Positions 35,248 through 47,620 of a DNA stretch of 64,000 bases are shown here, one piece after another; the stretch's first letter is position 1, and each line of letters begins with the position of its first letter. Origin of the DNA: Acanthochlamys bracteata (Eukaryota > Streptophyta > Magnoliopsida > Pandanales > Velloziaceae); NCBI GenBank assembly GCA_019914995.1, contig CM034134.1, positions 4,162,463-4,226,462 of the forward strand, given 5' to 3'. The notes beneath the pieces were generated by a model that saw nothing but the letters and a program-made list of their open reading frames with translations, had not been told where the DNA came from and did not search any database. A program made the position numbers and the translations under genes.

Positions 35248-35513
35248 TGATGTGCTTAAATTGTATACAAAATCTCATGCACTCTTGTACCATATATGCT
35301 TGATTTAAATAGAACCATTTTGTGAAGAATGAATAACCCGCAAGCAACATCGGAGCAAGTTTGGAATATCTCTCTCATGCTCCAAAGCATTTTGGATTGG
35401 TACATTCGTATGGGAAGCCATAGAGGCATCTCACTTAGAGGAGCAAGTGATGTGCTTAAATTATGTACAATATTTTATGCACTCTTGTACCATATATGCT
35501 TGATTTTATATAG
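35123..35513 (+). repeat. tandem duplication across the copia/LTR junction (about 191-200 bp period)
   Basis: A unit of copia integrase sequence (ACCATTTTGTGAAGAATG...GAGGAGCAAG) plus the first 66 bp of the Athila-like LTR (TGATGTGC...) occurs at 35123-35313 and again from 35314. LTR starts therefore lie at 35248 and 35448. The second unit leads into the full LTR. Confidence 0.85.
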
Positions 35514-36217
35514 ATATATTGATTAAAAAGAACCTTAACTTTGTATTTTTCTTATTTTCAGCAATACTATATAGTCGGAGCATTTTTGACGAAAACTTGA
35601 CTTTTCGAGGGAGTTTTGTGAACGACCAATTGTTTTGGCAAGAAGTTGGTACATTAATTTTTTCAAATTTTTATGGCCAGCCAATGAATATATATTCATA
35701 GATGAATTGGACATCGAGTGCAGAACTGCATCATGTGTGTATGGATTAGTCTTTTTAATGAATGCCATGAGAGACAGAGATGTGATCTTATGGTTCTTGC
35801 AGTTAATCTAAGATGCCACAGATCTTAATAAGCTTTATGTATGTTAATTCATATAGAGATATAGTGAGTTACTGAATAAAAGTATCTTTGATATAGCTTG
35901 AGAAAGTATATGAAAGAAATTAGGGTATTCTAACTGACAATAAAGATATAAGCTTCGTAGCATGATTACGGAATTGAATAGGATTAGTTAAAGTGAAATC
36001 AAATGCCTTAGCATTTAAGTCGTTTGAAATCTTATAAGTGTTAGTTTTAGCTTGTTTTGTTTTCTTTAGTTTTAGCAGTCACTCTTTTTCGATCGATCGT
36101 TCAAATAATTCTTGTATTAGTTATTTTCGGTACTAAATAAGTTATCAATCCTCGTGGGAACAACACTTTTCTCATCATTTTATTATTTGCGCGACTCGTA
36201 CACTAGGGATGGCAACA
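35448..36217 (+). repeat. 5' LTR of an Athila-like gypsy element
   Basis: 770 bp, TGATGTGC...GGCAACA. It is related to 19136-20547 but shorter. It is followed by the primer site TGACGCCGTTGCGGGGGA at 36224-36241, two bases from the tRNA-Asp site typical of Athila. Confidence 0.8.
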
Positions 36218-36880
36218 AGTTTTTGACGCCGTTGCGGGGGATTATTTTAATTTTATTAATATCGATTTTGATTAATTCTAAGTTTACTTAGAACTTCTAT
36301 TTGTTTTCTTTCATTCCAGTTTGCTATCTAGTGCATACAATGGGTGCCATCTCCGCTTTAAATTCACAAATGGCGATTTTGTCTGGGCTGTTAGGAAGTC
36401 TAAGTGATGTTATTCAAACTGCAAGTCCAATGTGTGAATTCTATTGTGGGAACTATGATAATGATGATTACCAAGTTAAAGTCCATTCTCACCATACCTT
36501 GCATAAGAAGTTCAATTTGCCTTTAACTTCAACTGGCAAAAGTGTAACTCATACTCCAATATATACAATCTAGGATGACAAGAATATCCGAATTTCTCAT
36601 GGAAAAATCATCAAATTATAGCTAGAAACCCTCTTGGATTTCAGCAGCAAGCAGTGACTAAAACACCACTGGAAGATGGCCTTGCCCAATTAATGGCCAA
36701 AACAGAATCAGCTTTGCGAAAGCTTGAGGTGCAAATGGGTCAAATGGCAAGCTTGTTATCTAGAAGACCACAAGGTTCTTTGCCAAGCAACACTGAGGCA
36801 ATTCCTAAGGAGCAAGTGCATGCAATTGCACTTCGAAGTGGAAAGATTCTCAAATGCCAACAGTGAACAGAAAACTGAAT
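36218..36880 (+). mobile_element. Athila-like gypsy gag fragment
   Basis: Primer site at 36224-36241, then gag. MTKTPLEDGLAQLMAKTESA begins at 36654, followed by LEVQMGQMASLL, RPQGSLPSNTEA and HAIALRSGK up to about 36850. This string is the conserved Athila/Tat gag C-terminal block. Copia RT takes over at about 36881 with no 3' LTR. Truncated and broken. Confidence 0.8.
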
Positions 36881-37740
36881 TGGAACATGAACATCAAGGA
36901 GTTAAGGGAGGTTAGATGGAACACTAGCAACCGATCGTTAGATGGCATTCATGCAAGAAGAAATGGGTTCTTTACAAGAACAAGAGATGGGAGGTTGTGC
37001 CACTACCGAAAGGGCATAAAGCCATTGGGAGTTAAGTGGGTGTACACGATCAAGTGTGGAAGAAAGGATCAAGTCGAAAGTATCGTGCTAGAACAGGGCT
37101 ACACATTGAAAGAAGGTATTGACTTTGAAGAAATCTTCTCCCTAGTACTCCTTACAACTATTAGAGCAGTCTTAGCATTGTGTGCCACATCTAATCTTAA
37201 GCTCGAGCAGCTTGATGTTAACACTACTTTTTGAATGTAGAACTTGAGGAAGAAGAAATATACATGCACCAACCAGAAGGGTTTATCCAAACTAACAAAG
37301 AGGTCCTAGATTATCAGGTGAACAAATCCTTATACGATCTTAAATAGGCGGCTAGATGCTGGCACAAGATATTTGACTCCTATATAGAGAGCATTGGATA
37401 CATCAAGCTAGCCTTAGATCTTGTGCTTACCATAAGAAATCTGAGGATGGTTCCTACATAATCTTGCTGTTATATGTGGATGTCTTGCTCGTAACAGGCC
37501 TGAGCATGTCCACAATAAATAATTGAAAAATCAACTAGCTAAGGTATTTGATACAAAGGAGCTTGGGCCGGCAAATAAGATCCTAGGACCCATCTTCACC
37601 AAGACCGAGGTAACATGGAGATTCGGTTGTCTTAGAAAAGTTATCTAGAGAAACTAATCCAGCACATCTACATGGAGGGATGTAAACTGATATCTACTCC
37701 CCTACCTATTAAACCTCATATTGTTCTCTATTGGAACTCC
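36881..37740 (+). mobile_element. Ty1/copia remnant, right part (RT)
   Basis: Probably the other side of the copia at 33743. LGVKWVYTIKCGRKDQ at 37027-37074, YTLKEGIDFEEIFS near 37098-37140, LKLEQLDVNT near 37198-37227, EEEIYMHQPEGF near 37249-37285 and NKSLYDLK near 37322 are copia RT blocks in the right order. The segment ends near 37740 without RNase H or LTR. Broken. Confidence 0.8.
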
Positions 37741-37779
37741 TAATAAAAGGGAAATGCAAGCCGGATTAGCCTAAGATAG

Positions 37780-38292
37780 ATTTCATGAGAGCCAATAGCA
37801 TAACTAAGACTGGCTAATGATATCCTCATTTAAAACCAGAAAGTCCGAGTGCCCAATGGCTCATCCTTACGTATACAATTACTTTACAAGACGCATAATT
37901 CAGCGAGAGGGGGCCATGGTCGAGAGTTCTACACATAAAGTGGTCAGCACACCAATATCATTGGCCAGGCATGTCCAAAGATGTTTGAAGGAACGTTGTA
38001 TCTTAAGCCAAATCTTAATGCTTGCAGCCAGTAGGTTTCAGCCCCTTCTTGTACCTGGAAGAGTATTGATTGACATCGCAATGCACTTTATAGAGGGACT
38101 ACCCATATCGGGAGGTACGGATCTAATCTTGGTGGTAGTAGATCGACTTTCTAAGTATGCCGATTTTGCAACTTTAAAACATCCCTATACGACTGTTGAG
38201 GTTGCTAACGTCTTCACAAAAGGAGTGATTCAACTCCATGGGTGTTCGGCTACCGTAGTATTTGACAAGGATCAAGTGTTTCTTGTAAAGAA
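37780..38292 (+). mobile_element. gypsy integrase fragment, left part
   Basis: The plus frame shows FQPLLVPGRVLIDIAMHFIE at 38038-38097, GGTDLILVVVDRLSKYADF at 38110-38166 and LKHPYTTVEVANVF at about 38173-38214, the catalytic core of Ty3/gypsy integrase. It stops where copy B of the dispersed repeat begins and appears to resume at 40393. Broken. Confidence 0.78.
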
Positions 38293-40392
38293 ACCTAGGG
38301 AATATCAATTCAAGAGGGGGGATGAATTCAGTTATGGCAAAATTAAATCGAAACAGTCGACTGTTCAAAAAGTAGTTACTTATCAGTTAGCTATTAGTCG
38401 ACTAGAAGGTTACTAACGACTGACTGAACGTTAATTGTATCCTGCACCGAAAAGTTAGCACAATATAATCTAAACAAACTAATCTAAAGTGCTAAGTGAA
38501 ATCTAGTCTGCACACCGATAATTTTTTACGTGGTTCGGTACAGCAGTATCTACGTCCATGTGACTTGACATCGCAAGTGAAATCCACTAATATTGAGCCA
38601 ATGTACAATCAACCGAAACTTGGTGTTTCGTAAAACACCTCATCTCAACCAAGTCTCCCAACAAGGGCAACTCCAACAAGCCTTCTAGTCTTTATAAAGT
38701 CCCTCCGGCTACAAGGGTGCATGATTTTTCACAAAGGCCTAGCACAAACCTGCTAAACTAACGTAGGCTAGTAAAAATAGAGAACTCGCAAGTTCTCCAA
38801 TAACAACCAGGCTAAACAACCTCTCAAGGTTACAAGTCTTTCACAAGGTTAAGCTCAAAAGATCTCCCCAACAATGATTTCTAGTCGCACATCAAGAAAG
38901 TTTAAGGGATCTCACAAAAGAAAGCAAGAAGAACTAAAGCTCAAAGTAAATACTTGGTTTAATATTGAATGGCAGCAAGGCAATGGCTTGGTTTTGTGCA
39001 CTGAAAAATTGTTTGAGTTCTTCTTCTTGCTGTCCTCTATGCTGCATCTATACAGATGTCTTCTCAAGATCAGATCTGCTGCGACGAGTGAATCTTCCAA
39101 TGGCTAGGAAGAATGTACGGGCAAGATCAAAGTAAAACGGGTAGAAGAGAGTTTTCTTGGTTGTTGCTACTATGAAAATTTCTCTGATTTATTTCCTTTC
39201 CTGCCCAATTCTAGCTCATGCGGATCTCTTATTTAATGCCTCAGGAACACGTCTTCAAAATCTCAAGTGAATTGAACGTCTTATGATGCCTCAAAACAAT
39301 CCAACAGTCCAAGTGCTTGCTAGGGTTTTTGCTGACATCTCATCCAAATTTTGTGGCAGATTGCTTCTAGGAACCATTGTGTTTGCTTTCCATAGCAATA
39401 ATCTCCAGGAAGTTCTCTCCAATCTGCATATAAGGTTCATATCTAAATTCAAACGGATGGCCAACATATGAGTGTTTAAAGTAGATATAGTAGGTATTCT
39501 ATTCAAGCTGGATTCTTTACATCTTTGTAGATACTCTTTATGTCTTCCAATATGCTGTCCACAGAATTTGGAAATAAATATTCTAAATATATGCTTGGTT
39601 TATCTAGCCTCCTCTGAAATCATCTGCAACTAATTTGCACGAGTAGGGAATAAAAGATAATTCAGTCGCACTCATACCTACATAGTTCAATCATGTCTAG
39701 AATGCATTCTGTTTGGTCACTTTGAGGATATTTATAAATGTCGTTAGTGGATTATTTTGCCTCAAATGTCAATTGTAGATATATTAATGAGTCAGCTTTC
39801 AGTAGCAAAAATCGGATCTCCAAAATATGGCTCTAGCTGAGAGATACTGAATTTGCACGTTGCTGTCTAGATCGGGTTCACTCGGGTGCATCCGGAATAG
39901 CAGGTGCAAAACAGTGAGATTCTCCGATTGTTGTAGGATTAATTTCTTCAGGTAATGAGCTGAATTTTGTACTTTAGAAACTTCAATATGTCTGCTGTCC
40001 AAAGAAAAACCTGATCTCCAAAATCACGTCTGAGCTGAGAATATGCCGTTTGACGTGTCAAGGTGCTATCCAATTGATCCTGTGATGTTGGGCAGTGTGA
40101 CCAGCGAATTTCACAAAATTTTCCTGCTTTCGATACCTGCTGGAATTTCCTTCTCTTAGTCTCTATTTACTCTGTGTTAATCCATCTTTCAAATCAATTA
40201 AGAAATCTCCATTTGGTGCAGTGAGCGGAAAGATATGCACGTCCAAAGTTGTCACATTAGCAAAGTCTCAACACTTACTCAATTTCTGCATGATGTTCTA
40301 TCCAGCTTCATATGCTAGTCAAATCCAATGTACACATGTTTCCTCAATATGAGTTATCATCAAAATTCTTGGGAGTTCCAACAATTCTTCGT
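38293..40392 (+). repeat. dispersed repeat, copy B
   Basis: Non-coding, about 2.1 kb and collinear with copy A (21835-23493) but longer on the left. It contains TTACGTGGTTCGGTACAG at 38526-38543 and TATCTACGTCCA, wording found in plant copia-type LTRs. It ends near CTTGGGAGTTCCAACA. It interrupts a gypsy integrase scrap. Edges are approximate. Confidence 0.6.
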
Positions 40393-40790
40393 ACGTTTTT
40401 TAGATGCTACATCGATTACAAGGCACCACATTGCATATGAGTTCGGCTTGTCACCCTCAGACGGACGGGCAATCAGAGGTGGTTAATCGCGGCTTGGAAA
40501 CATTCCTACGCTGCTTTGTGAGAGAGCATACTCGAAAGTGGATCAATTGACTACATTGGGCAAAGTTTTCATACAACAGTAGCACTCATTCTAGCACCAA
40601 AACAACTGCCTTCGAAGCTTTCTACGGCCAACCTCCACCACCACTAGTTTCATTTCCTGCAGGAAGCACACAAACAGATGAACTAGCATCACAACTCAGC
40701 AAACGATATGAGATCTTGAGGGAATTAAGGCACCACCTCTGCACAGCCCAAAATAGGATGAAGTAGTTGCCCGGTGGACGACGAAGAGAG
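40393..40790 (+). mobile_element. gypsy integrase fragment, right part
   Basis: Reading the plus strand from about 40440, [20 protein letters not shown] is followed by a TTAFEAFYG-type block near 40610 and LRELRHHL near 40720. These follow the catalytic core in gypsy integrase, so this is likely the continuation of 37780-38292. Broken. Confidence 0.75.
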
Positions 40791-40937
40791 TAGAATGGGT
40801 GAGACCGTATGTCAATCGTCCATTGCGGCTCAAAGAGTTCACAAACTCTACTTTCGTTCTCATGGGTGTAGAAAGCAATAGGTCCAGTATCATTTCTGTA
40901 ATAGGTTGACTTGTTCGTGGGATAAACCAAGCTATAC

Positions 40938-41276
40938 TTGAAGATAAAGGCCTTAATATGCAATATTCTCCTTTCTTTTATTTCCTTCTTCCTACATTCT
41001 TTGACTCCTTCAGACCGACAGTCACCGGCCCCTCATTACCAGCTCCTCCCCAGCACGCGATCAACCTCCTCCAGTGACGATAATCTCCTTCAGGCACAAG
41101 GTTCATCATCTTCTTCCCTCCATCAGTCCCCATCACAGTTTCGGCAAGCTATGCCGAGGGGGATGAAAACTAAGGTTTTGTCCTGCCATTTCACTGGCGA
41201 TCGGGCAACGTTAGGTAGTTAGAATTACTCCTCTCAATCTGCTAAGTCTTTTCCCTCACCTGTTTGTGTTGATCTT
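40938..41276 (+). repeat. repeat family C, copy 2, first part
   Basis: Aligns with 62395-62710 (copy 3): CTCCTCCCCAGC/CTCCTCTCCGGC, AAAACTAAGGTTTT, CAATCTGCTAAGTCTTTT. It is cut at 41276 by a gypsy element with target duplication ATCTT/ATGTT and resumes at 46764. Confidence 0.75.
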
Positions 41277-41701
41277 TGTTACGGTCTTCAAAGGATCCAT
41301 AACCAAATTATAGAACCAAAAAGAAAAGCAGTAAAAATAAGAGACTGAATTAAAGAAATAAACTTCCACACCTTCTTAGGTGACTAGCACCCTTATTTAT
41401 AGCTAACTTGCACTAGTAAGCTATTACAACTCATCTAGAACTCTTAGCTTCACTGGACTCTTGATGAGTTACTATCACAGGACTCCCACTGCACTTAGAC
41501 TCCTACTAGGACTCCTACTGTATTTAGACTCCTACTATGACTCAACTACTACTACAGATAAACTCTCAGGAGGGCTCCTTTGCCTTCGGTTACTTCTTGG
41601 CTCTATCTGAGCATCCAATACATACACTCACTGTGCTTTGATGAGGTTACTCCTCCTAAGCAAGAACCCATCTTCTGTTTCATTCCTAACGTTCCCTCCC
41701 T
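41277..41701 (-). repeat. 3' LTR of gypsy 41277-46763
   Basis: 425 bp, starting TGTTACGG and ending TCCTAAC, with imperfect GACTCCTACTA-type tandem words at 41500-41570. It pairs with 46348-46763. Confidence 0.88.
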
Positions 41702-44700
41702 CTGGAAAAATTGCCTTGTCCTCAAGGCAATCAGCTGAGACAGAGAGATTCACGTGTGACTTGTACCACCATGGCATCTGGTGGCAGTGAATCTTCAAGC
41801 ATGGGCAAACACAGGTTCAACAGGAGCACGAGGTATGAACTTAGAGTCTTTAGGTTGCGAAACATGAAAGACTGGATGGATGCAGGAATCTTCCGAAAGG
41901 GCTAACTTATAGGCCACGGTTCCTAACCTTTGCAAAACCTCATATGGACCATAAAACTTGTAACACAGCTTGTGATTTCTGCGATTTGCTAATGATGCTT
42001 GCCGATTAGGTTGCAGCTTCAAGAAGATTCGATCACCTAGTTGAAAAGCTTACCTCTGTGGTGTTTGTCATACAACAACTACATACGATTCTGAGCTTGT
42101 AGAAGATGGAACCGTAACTCCCTCAGGTTCGCATCACACTCTCGGATTTGAATTCCAAGTGCCTCCTCCTTAACAGGTCCAGTTGCGAATGATGCTACAG
42201 GTGGTGGTCGTCTCCCATACACCGCTTCAAATGGTGAAACATTGTTGATGAGTGAATGCGGGTGTTGTACGAGTACTCAGCCCAATGGAGCTAGCGCATC
42301 CATTGCTTCGGGTGTTCTCCGATAAAACATCGTAAGTATGTTTCAACCCCTTTGTTGACAATTTCTGATTGGCCTTCAGTTTGCGGATGGTATCACGAGC
42401 TCATCTACAGTGTTGTCCCTTGGAGGCAATGCAGTTCTTGCCAAAAAGAACTCATGAAGATAGGATCACGGTCAGACACAATGGAAGAGGGGCAGCTATG
42501 CAACAGGATAATTTCTTTAACAAAAATTACCGCAACTGTAGAGGCGTTATATGGGTGTTTAAGAGGGACAAAATGAGCATACTTCGTGAGCCTGTCGACA
42601 GCTACCATCATTATGTTCTTACCATCCCAGAGGTAATCCATCAATGAAGTCCATTGCAATCTCTGCCCAAAATTCAGTGGGTATGGCTAATGCTTGCAAC
42701 ATTCAGATCTTGCTCTTGCACAAGTCACACATGATGCTATGTATTACTGCACTTCTCTAGACATTCCCTGCAAATAAAACTGCTGTGAAAGGCGTTTGTA
42801 AGTGTGGAATCGTCCACCATGGCCCCCAATGGCTGAGTTGTGTGCTTCGAACAAAAGTTGGCTCCTTAGTGCTGGATCTGCAGGCACCCAAAGCTTGACT
42901 TAGTATGTTAAATATCCTCAAACTACAGCAAAGCCAGGCTGTGTTCCTTTCCTTGCATTTTCCAGCAAGACTCTGGTCTCTGGATAGCTCTGCTGGGCTT
43001 TGTGGAGGTCATCCCAGAAAGAGGAGCATAAGATTGATATTGCAGTTAGACACGCATCGGGCATTCTGGATAATGCATCTGCTACGGTATTATGTTTTCC
43101 TGCACAATACTCAATCTTATAATCGTAGCCAAGTAATTTTACTAACCATTTTTGTTGATCATGTAATGACAACCTTTGCTCTAAGAGGTATTTTAGATTT
43201 AGATGATCCGTTTTAATCACAAAACGGTGACCCAAGAGGTAGGGGCGCCATTTTTGCACAGCCAGCACGAGAACCATTAGTTCTTTGTCATATGGCTTGA
43301 GCTAAAGATATAGAGACTTGCTAAAAACGTGATTGGCCGGCTATGCTGTCTCAAGACTGCTCCTAGTCCTCTTCCTGATGCATCTGTCTCTAATGCAAAG
43401 GGCTGAGTGAAGTCTGGTGCTGCTAGCACTAGCGTGGAGGTCATGGCCGTTTTCAACTGATTGAAAGCTCTCTCGGCATCTGCATCCCATTCAAAAGCGT
43501 TCTTTTTCAGCAAGCCAGTAAGAGGTGCAGCTATGAGACCTTACACTTTTACGAATCTTCTATAGTAGCCAGTTAATCCTAGAAATCCCCTTAACTGCAT
43601 CGAGGACTTGGGCACATGCCAGCTGAGCAATGCTTCCACCTTGCTGCTGTCCACTGCAAGCCCCTGTTTAGATACAATGTGTCCTAAATATTCCAGCTAT
43701 TAGCAACCAAACTTACACTTGGAAAGGTTTGCAAATAATTGGTGTTCCTGCAATAAAGACAAAACAATGGCAAGGTGTTTGATGTGATCCTTTCAGTCAC
43801 GACTGTAATTGAGAATATCGTCAAAGAAAAATAATATGAATTTGCGGAGGTAAGGTCGAAACACTTCATTTTATTAGGGACTCGAAGGTAGAATGAGCAT
43901 TTGTCAACTCGAAAGGCATGACAAGGAACTCATAATGGCCGTCATGGGTGCGAAACGCGGTATTGTGAATGTCTTCCTCCCTTACTCGAATTTGGTGGCA
44001 CCTAGATTTTAAATCAAGCTTGGAGAAGATTCGAGCCCCATATAGCTCGTCAAGCAATTCATCAATTACTGAAATAGGGTATTTATCCTTTATTGTTATC
44101 TCATTCAGTGTGCGGTAGTCCATGCAGAACCTCCACGACCCATCCTTCTTCTTTACTAAGAGCACTAGAGAAGAGAAGGCGGAGCTACTAGCTCGTATGA
44201 TGCCTTGAGCTAGCATCTCAGTAACAAGTTTCTCAATCTCGGTCTTTTGAACTTGTGGATAACGCTATGGGCGCACATTAGCTGGACTTGCTCCTGGTAG
44301 CAAAGGAATTCCATGATCGTGGCATTGCTTACTACTGGTAGTAAATGCATAGAGCATAACTTATGATCAGAGTGAAGGCTAGTCAATTGAGATACTCTAC
44401 CTTTGCGGATTCCTTGCAAGACAAAATCTCGGCCTTGTAAAGAGAAACGCACGTCTGATTGGCGCCAATTACAAACAACATCACCAAGGCTCTCCAACCA
44501 TTGAATGCCCAGCACTAGATCCATTCCACTTAAGGGAAATTGATAAGCATCAACAACAAGTGCAGCTCCTTGTACCTCAAGAGGAATACCTTTATAGATG
44601 ACGTTGATCGAGTGTGGACTCCCATCTGCTATCTCTACTTTGAGTGGTCTCACCGCTGTTGGTTGTAATCGCAAATATTTTGCTAGCTTGGCTGTAATAA

Positions 44701-46347
44701 AATTGTGAGTACTACAAGAACCGATCAAGATGAAGACTTTTTGTTTCTTTATCTTGCCAACAACCCGTATAGTTTGTGGTCCAGCAATGCCATGTATTGC
44801 ACTCAATGATAAGGTTGCATCTTCTGCAGAATTCTGCTCTACTGGATCTTATGATGAGTTGTCTTCGCTTTCCTCGTCAGTTATCCCGCCAATGGAATAT
44901 AATTTAGAAGTACACTTGTGACCTTATAGTATTTAGCATCACAATAGAAACATAAGCCTTTGTTTCTCCTATCGATGATGTCCGCTACAGACAGAGAGGT
45001 TTCGCGGTCGAGATGTGAAACTTGAATTGTTGCTAGCAGCGGTGGTTGTAAGGTTCAGTGATGACTGATTCACAGTCATTCCATAGTGGCTTGAAGCTGA
45101 CAGGCTTGTGGTTAGCCGATTGCAATATGTGCGAGCAGATTGTTGCTCTCCTGACAATTTCTGCTCAAACATTCTAGCTATCATGTAAGCTTCTTGCAAG
45201 TCATTGGGCCGCATAGCCATAACATCCATTGCAATCTGTTTCGATAGACCTCTGCAGAAACGTACAATTAAATCTTTTTCAGGCGTTGGTTCCATTTGTG
45301 ATCGCAAATCCTCAAAAGCTATTTGATATCTTGCATAGTCCCTATCTGTTTTAATTGTTGCAAAGAGAAGCTAGCATTGTCGAAAGTAGTAGGCCGAAAC
45401 CAGCGAAGCATCGCCGAAGTTAACTCCTCCCACATGTAATGAGGTCTATCTCTTTCAAAATTTCAATACCATCTGTTAGCATCTCCTTGGAAGTGTATCG
45501 CAGCAATCAACTTCTTGCCATGAGTTGGTGTACGGTAATATGCAAAATATTTTTTCACAACATACAACCACTCATGTGGGTCTTTCTTTGAAGGATGGAA
45601 ATCGATAGCGTTCTTTTGGTAGTTGCGTTTGAGCTCCAGTTGTGGGTGTTGTGGTGTGTGTCATGTAGCCAGAGGGCTGTTGACTTCGGTTCTAGTTTTG
45701 ATTGCCAGGAAGGAAGTCAGGTTGGTTGTTGGTGCTGTAGTAAGTTAGGCCTGGGTTAGCATGGTTGTGCGTATTAAAGGGAACTAAGTGGTAAGAATTC
45801 ATATTGGATGGTTGCGAGATTAGGATTACTGGTCCTGCTGGTGTAGATGCAAAGGGCATTGGTGATGTGAAGCTAGGTAGGGAAGCTACCAGTGAGATAG
45901 TATTTGGTTGTGGTGTCATGAAGGATTGGTTGTGCATTGGCATTAGAGTGGTAGTAGTGATCATAGGAGGTGTTGCTAGGTAATTGGCCTTGTTTACTAC
46001 AGGGTTTGTTTGGAATTTGGCAGGGCAGTTTGGTCGTAGAGATTTATGGGAACCTGGTATTGAAGTCCCTGATCTCTTAGAGTAGATTTGGTGGGTTGAT
46101 GTGCTCGGAGTAATTCCATCATGTCAACCATGTGGCAGCCAAGTTGATTCATTGCAGTTGTAAAGAGCTCATAGTTCTCCGTTGTTTCTACTTGACTGGT
46201 CTGTGTGCTGGGATATAGTTTTAGAGGAGTAGCTGGTGTTCGCAGGGAGGTGGTGGAGTGGGTGTGTCGTGGAGAAGACGGTGATGATGGTGAATTAGGA
46301 GTATTTGTTGTAGATGGGTTCGAAGGGTCGGAAGCTCTGATACCACT

Positions 46348-46763
46348 TGATGCAGTCCTCAAGGGATCTATAACCAAATTACAGAACCAAAAAGAAAAGC
46401 AGCTAAAATAAGAGAATGAATTAAAGAAATAAACTTCCACACCTTCTTGGGTGACTAGCACCCTTATTTATAGCCAGCTTGCACTACTAAGCTGTTACAA
46501 CAAATCTAGAACTCTTAGCTTCACTGGACTCTTGTTGAGTCACTATCACAAGACTTCCACTGCACTTAGACTCTTATTAGGACTCCTATTGTACTTAGAC
46601 TCCTACTATGACTCAACTACTACTACGAATAAACTCTCAGGAGGGCTCCTTTGCCTTCAATTACTTCTTGCCTCAATATGAGCATCCAATACATACACTC
46701 TGCTATGCTTTGATGCGGTTACTCCTCCTAAGTAGGAACCCATCTTCGGTTTCATTCCTAACA
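46348..46763 (-). repeat. 5' LTR of gypsy 41277-46763
   Basis: 416 bp, TGATGCAG...TCCTAACA, about 91% like its partner by eye. The tRNA-Met primer site at 46334-46345 adjoins it. Confidence 0.88.
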
Positions 46764-47175
46764 ATGTTCAGCTCCAGCGTGTGATTTTGCGTGAGCTCAC
46801 CATCGAACATTATTCCTCCGATTTTCGATCGCGGCTTAAAGTTGAAGCTCATCGTCATCTTCCTTGAGCTCTATTGGTGTCGCTGCTACTTTTTGCTGTG
46901 TTCAACACCCTCTCGGCCGGAACTCTAACTCACTACAATCTAGCGAACTTCACTTTCTTGCGGGCTCGAGCTAAGTGAGTTGAAAATTCTTGTGTCGCAT
47001 ACTTGAAATTGCTATTGGATGAATTATTGATTAGTTACATTTTAGGTAATCGTTGGATTGGAAATTAGGTTTTCGGCAAGGATAACATTTGCTTTGGAAA
47101 CTCCAGTATACCTTGCCATTCTTTTTACATATTCTGATTTATCCTTCATGCTATATGTAACTGTACATGAATTTA
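46764..47175 (+). repeat. repeat family C, copy 2, second part
   Basis: Continues 40938-41276. It aligns with 62715-63475, including AATCGTTGGATTGGAAAT near 47047 and 62986, and CCTTGCCATTCTT near 47112 and 63416. It is interrupted again at about 47176. Confidence 0.72.
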
Positions 47176-47620
47176 AATGGCATTCCTTGATTAGGAGGTT
47201 GCATAGGGGCTTCGTTATCTTTAAAAAATCTTTGATGAATCGGCGATAGAAACCGTCATGACCATGAAAGCTTCTCACTATTCTCATTGAAGTTGGTGGC
47301 AGTAACTTTGCAATGACTTCTACCTTTGCCTGATCAACTTCTATTCCCTTGGCTGAAATACGATGTCTTAGAACAATACCTTCAAGCACAATAAAGTGGC
47401 ATTTCTCTCAATTTAAGACTAAATTAGTTTCCTCACATCGTTGCAAAACTGAAGCCAAATTTCTTAGATAGTCATTAAAAAATGATCCAAACACCGAGAA
47501 GTCATCCATGAAAATCTCAATGAATTTTTCCACCATATCAAAAAAATTGCCATCAAACATCTTTGTAAAGTGTCTGGCACATTGCGCACAGGCTAAAACG
47601 CATCTTTCGAAATGCAAAAT
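47176..47620 (-). mobile_element. Athila/Tat-like gypsy RT-RNase H fragment
   Basis: The minus strand shows VEKFIEIFMDDFSVFG near 47530-47484 (FMDD catalytic block), LQRCEETNLVLN near 47443, GIEVDQAKVEVIAKLLPPTS near 47345-47290 and GFYRRFIKDFLKITKPLCNL near 47256-47197. These are RT-to-RNase H blocks of Athila/Tat elements. Only about 445 bp is present, inside repeat C. Broken scrap. Confidence 0.82.

Larger units (their letters stand above)
41277..46763 (-). mobile_element. Ty3/gypsy chromovirus-like element, full length but broken
   Basis: 5.49 kb. LTRs are 41277-41701 and 46348-46763, and the target duplication is ATCTT (41272-41276) / ATGTT (46764-46768). Primer site TGGTATCAGAGC (minus, 46334-46345) and purine tract (minus, 41701-41716) are in place. 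Minus order: gag 45600-44930, protease 44806-44210 (GSCSTHNFI near 44720), RT 44216-43680 ([32 protein letters not shown]), RNase H 43513-42918 (KTDHLNLKYLLEQ, VADALSRM), integrase to 41795 (DRLTKYAHFVPLKHPYN, then IHPVFHVSQPKD). It is related to the element at 3582. LTRs differ by about 9%, suggesting an age of a few million years. About eight to ten breaks. Confidence 0.9.

Noticed and set aside
40938-41222. Serine/proline-rich 94-codon plus frame, with a like frame at 62362-62664
   Set aside because: Conserved as DNA between two copies of repeat C, not as protein; the frame is a by-product of C/T-rich sequence.
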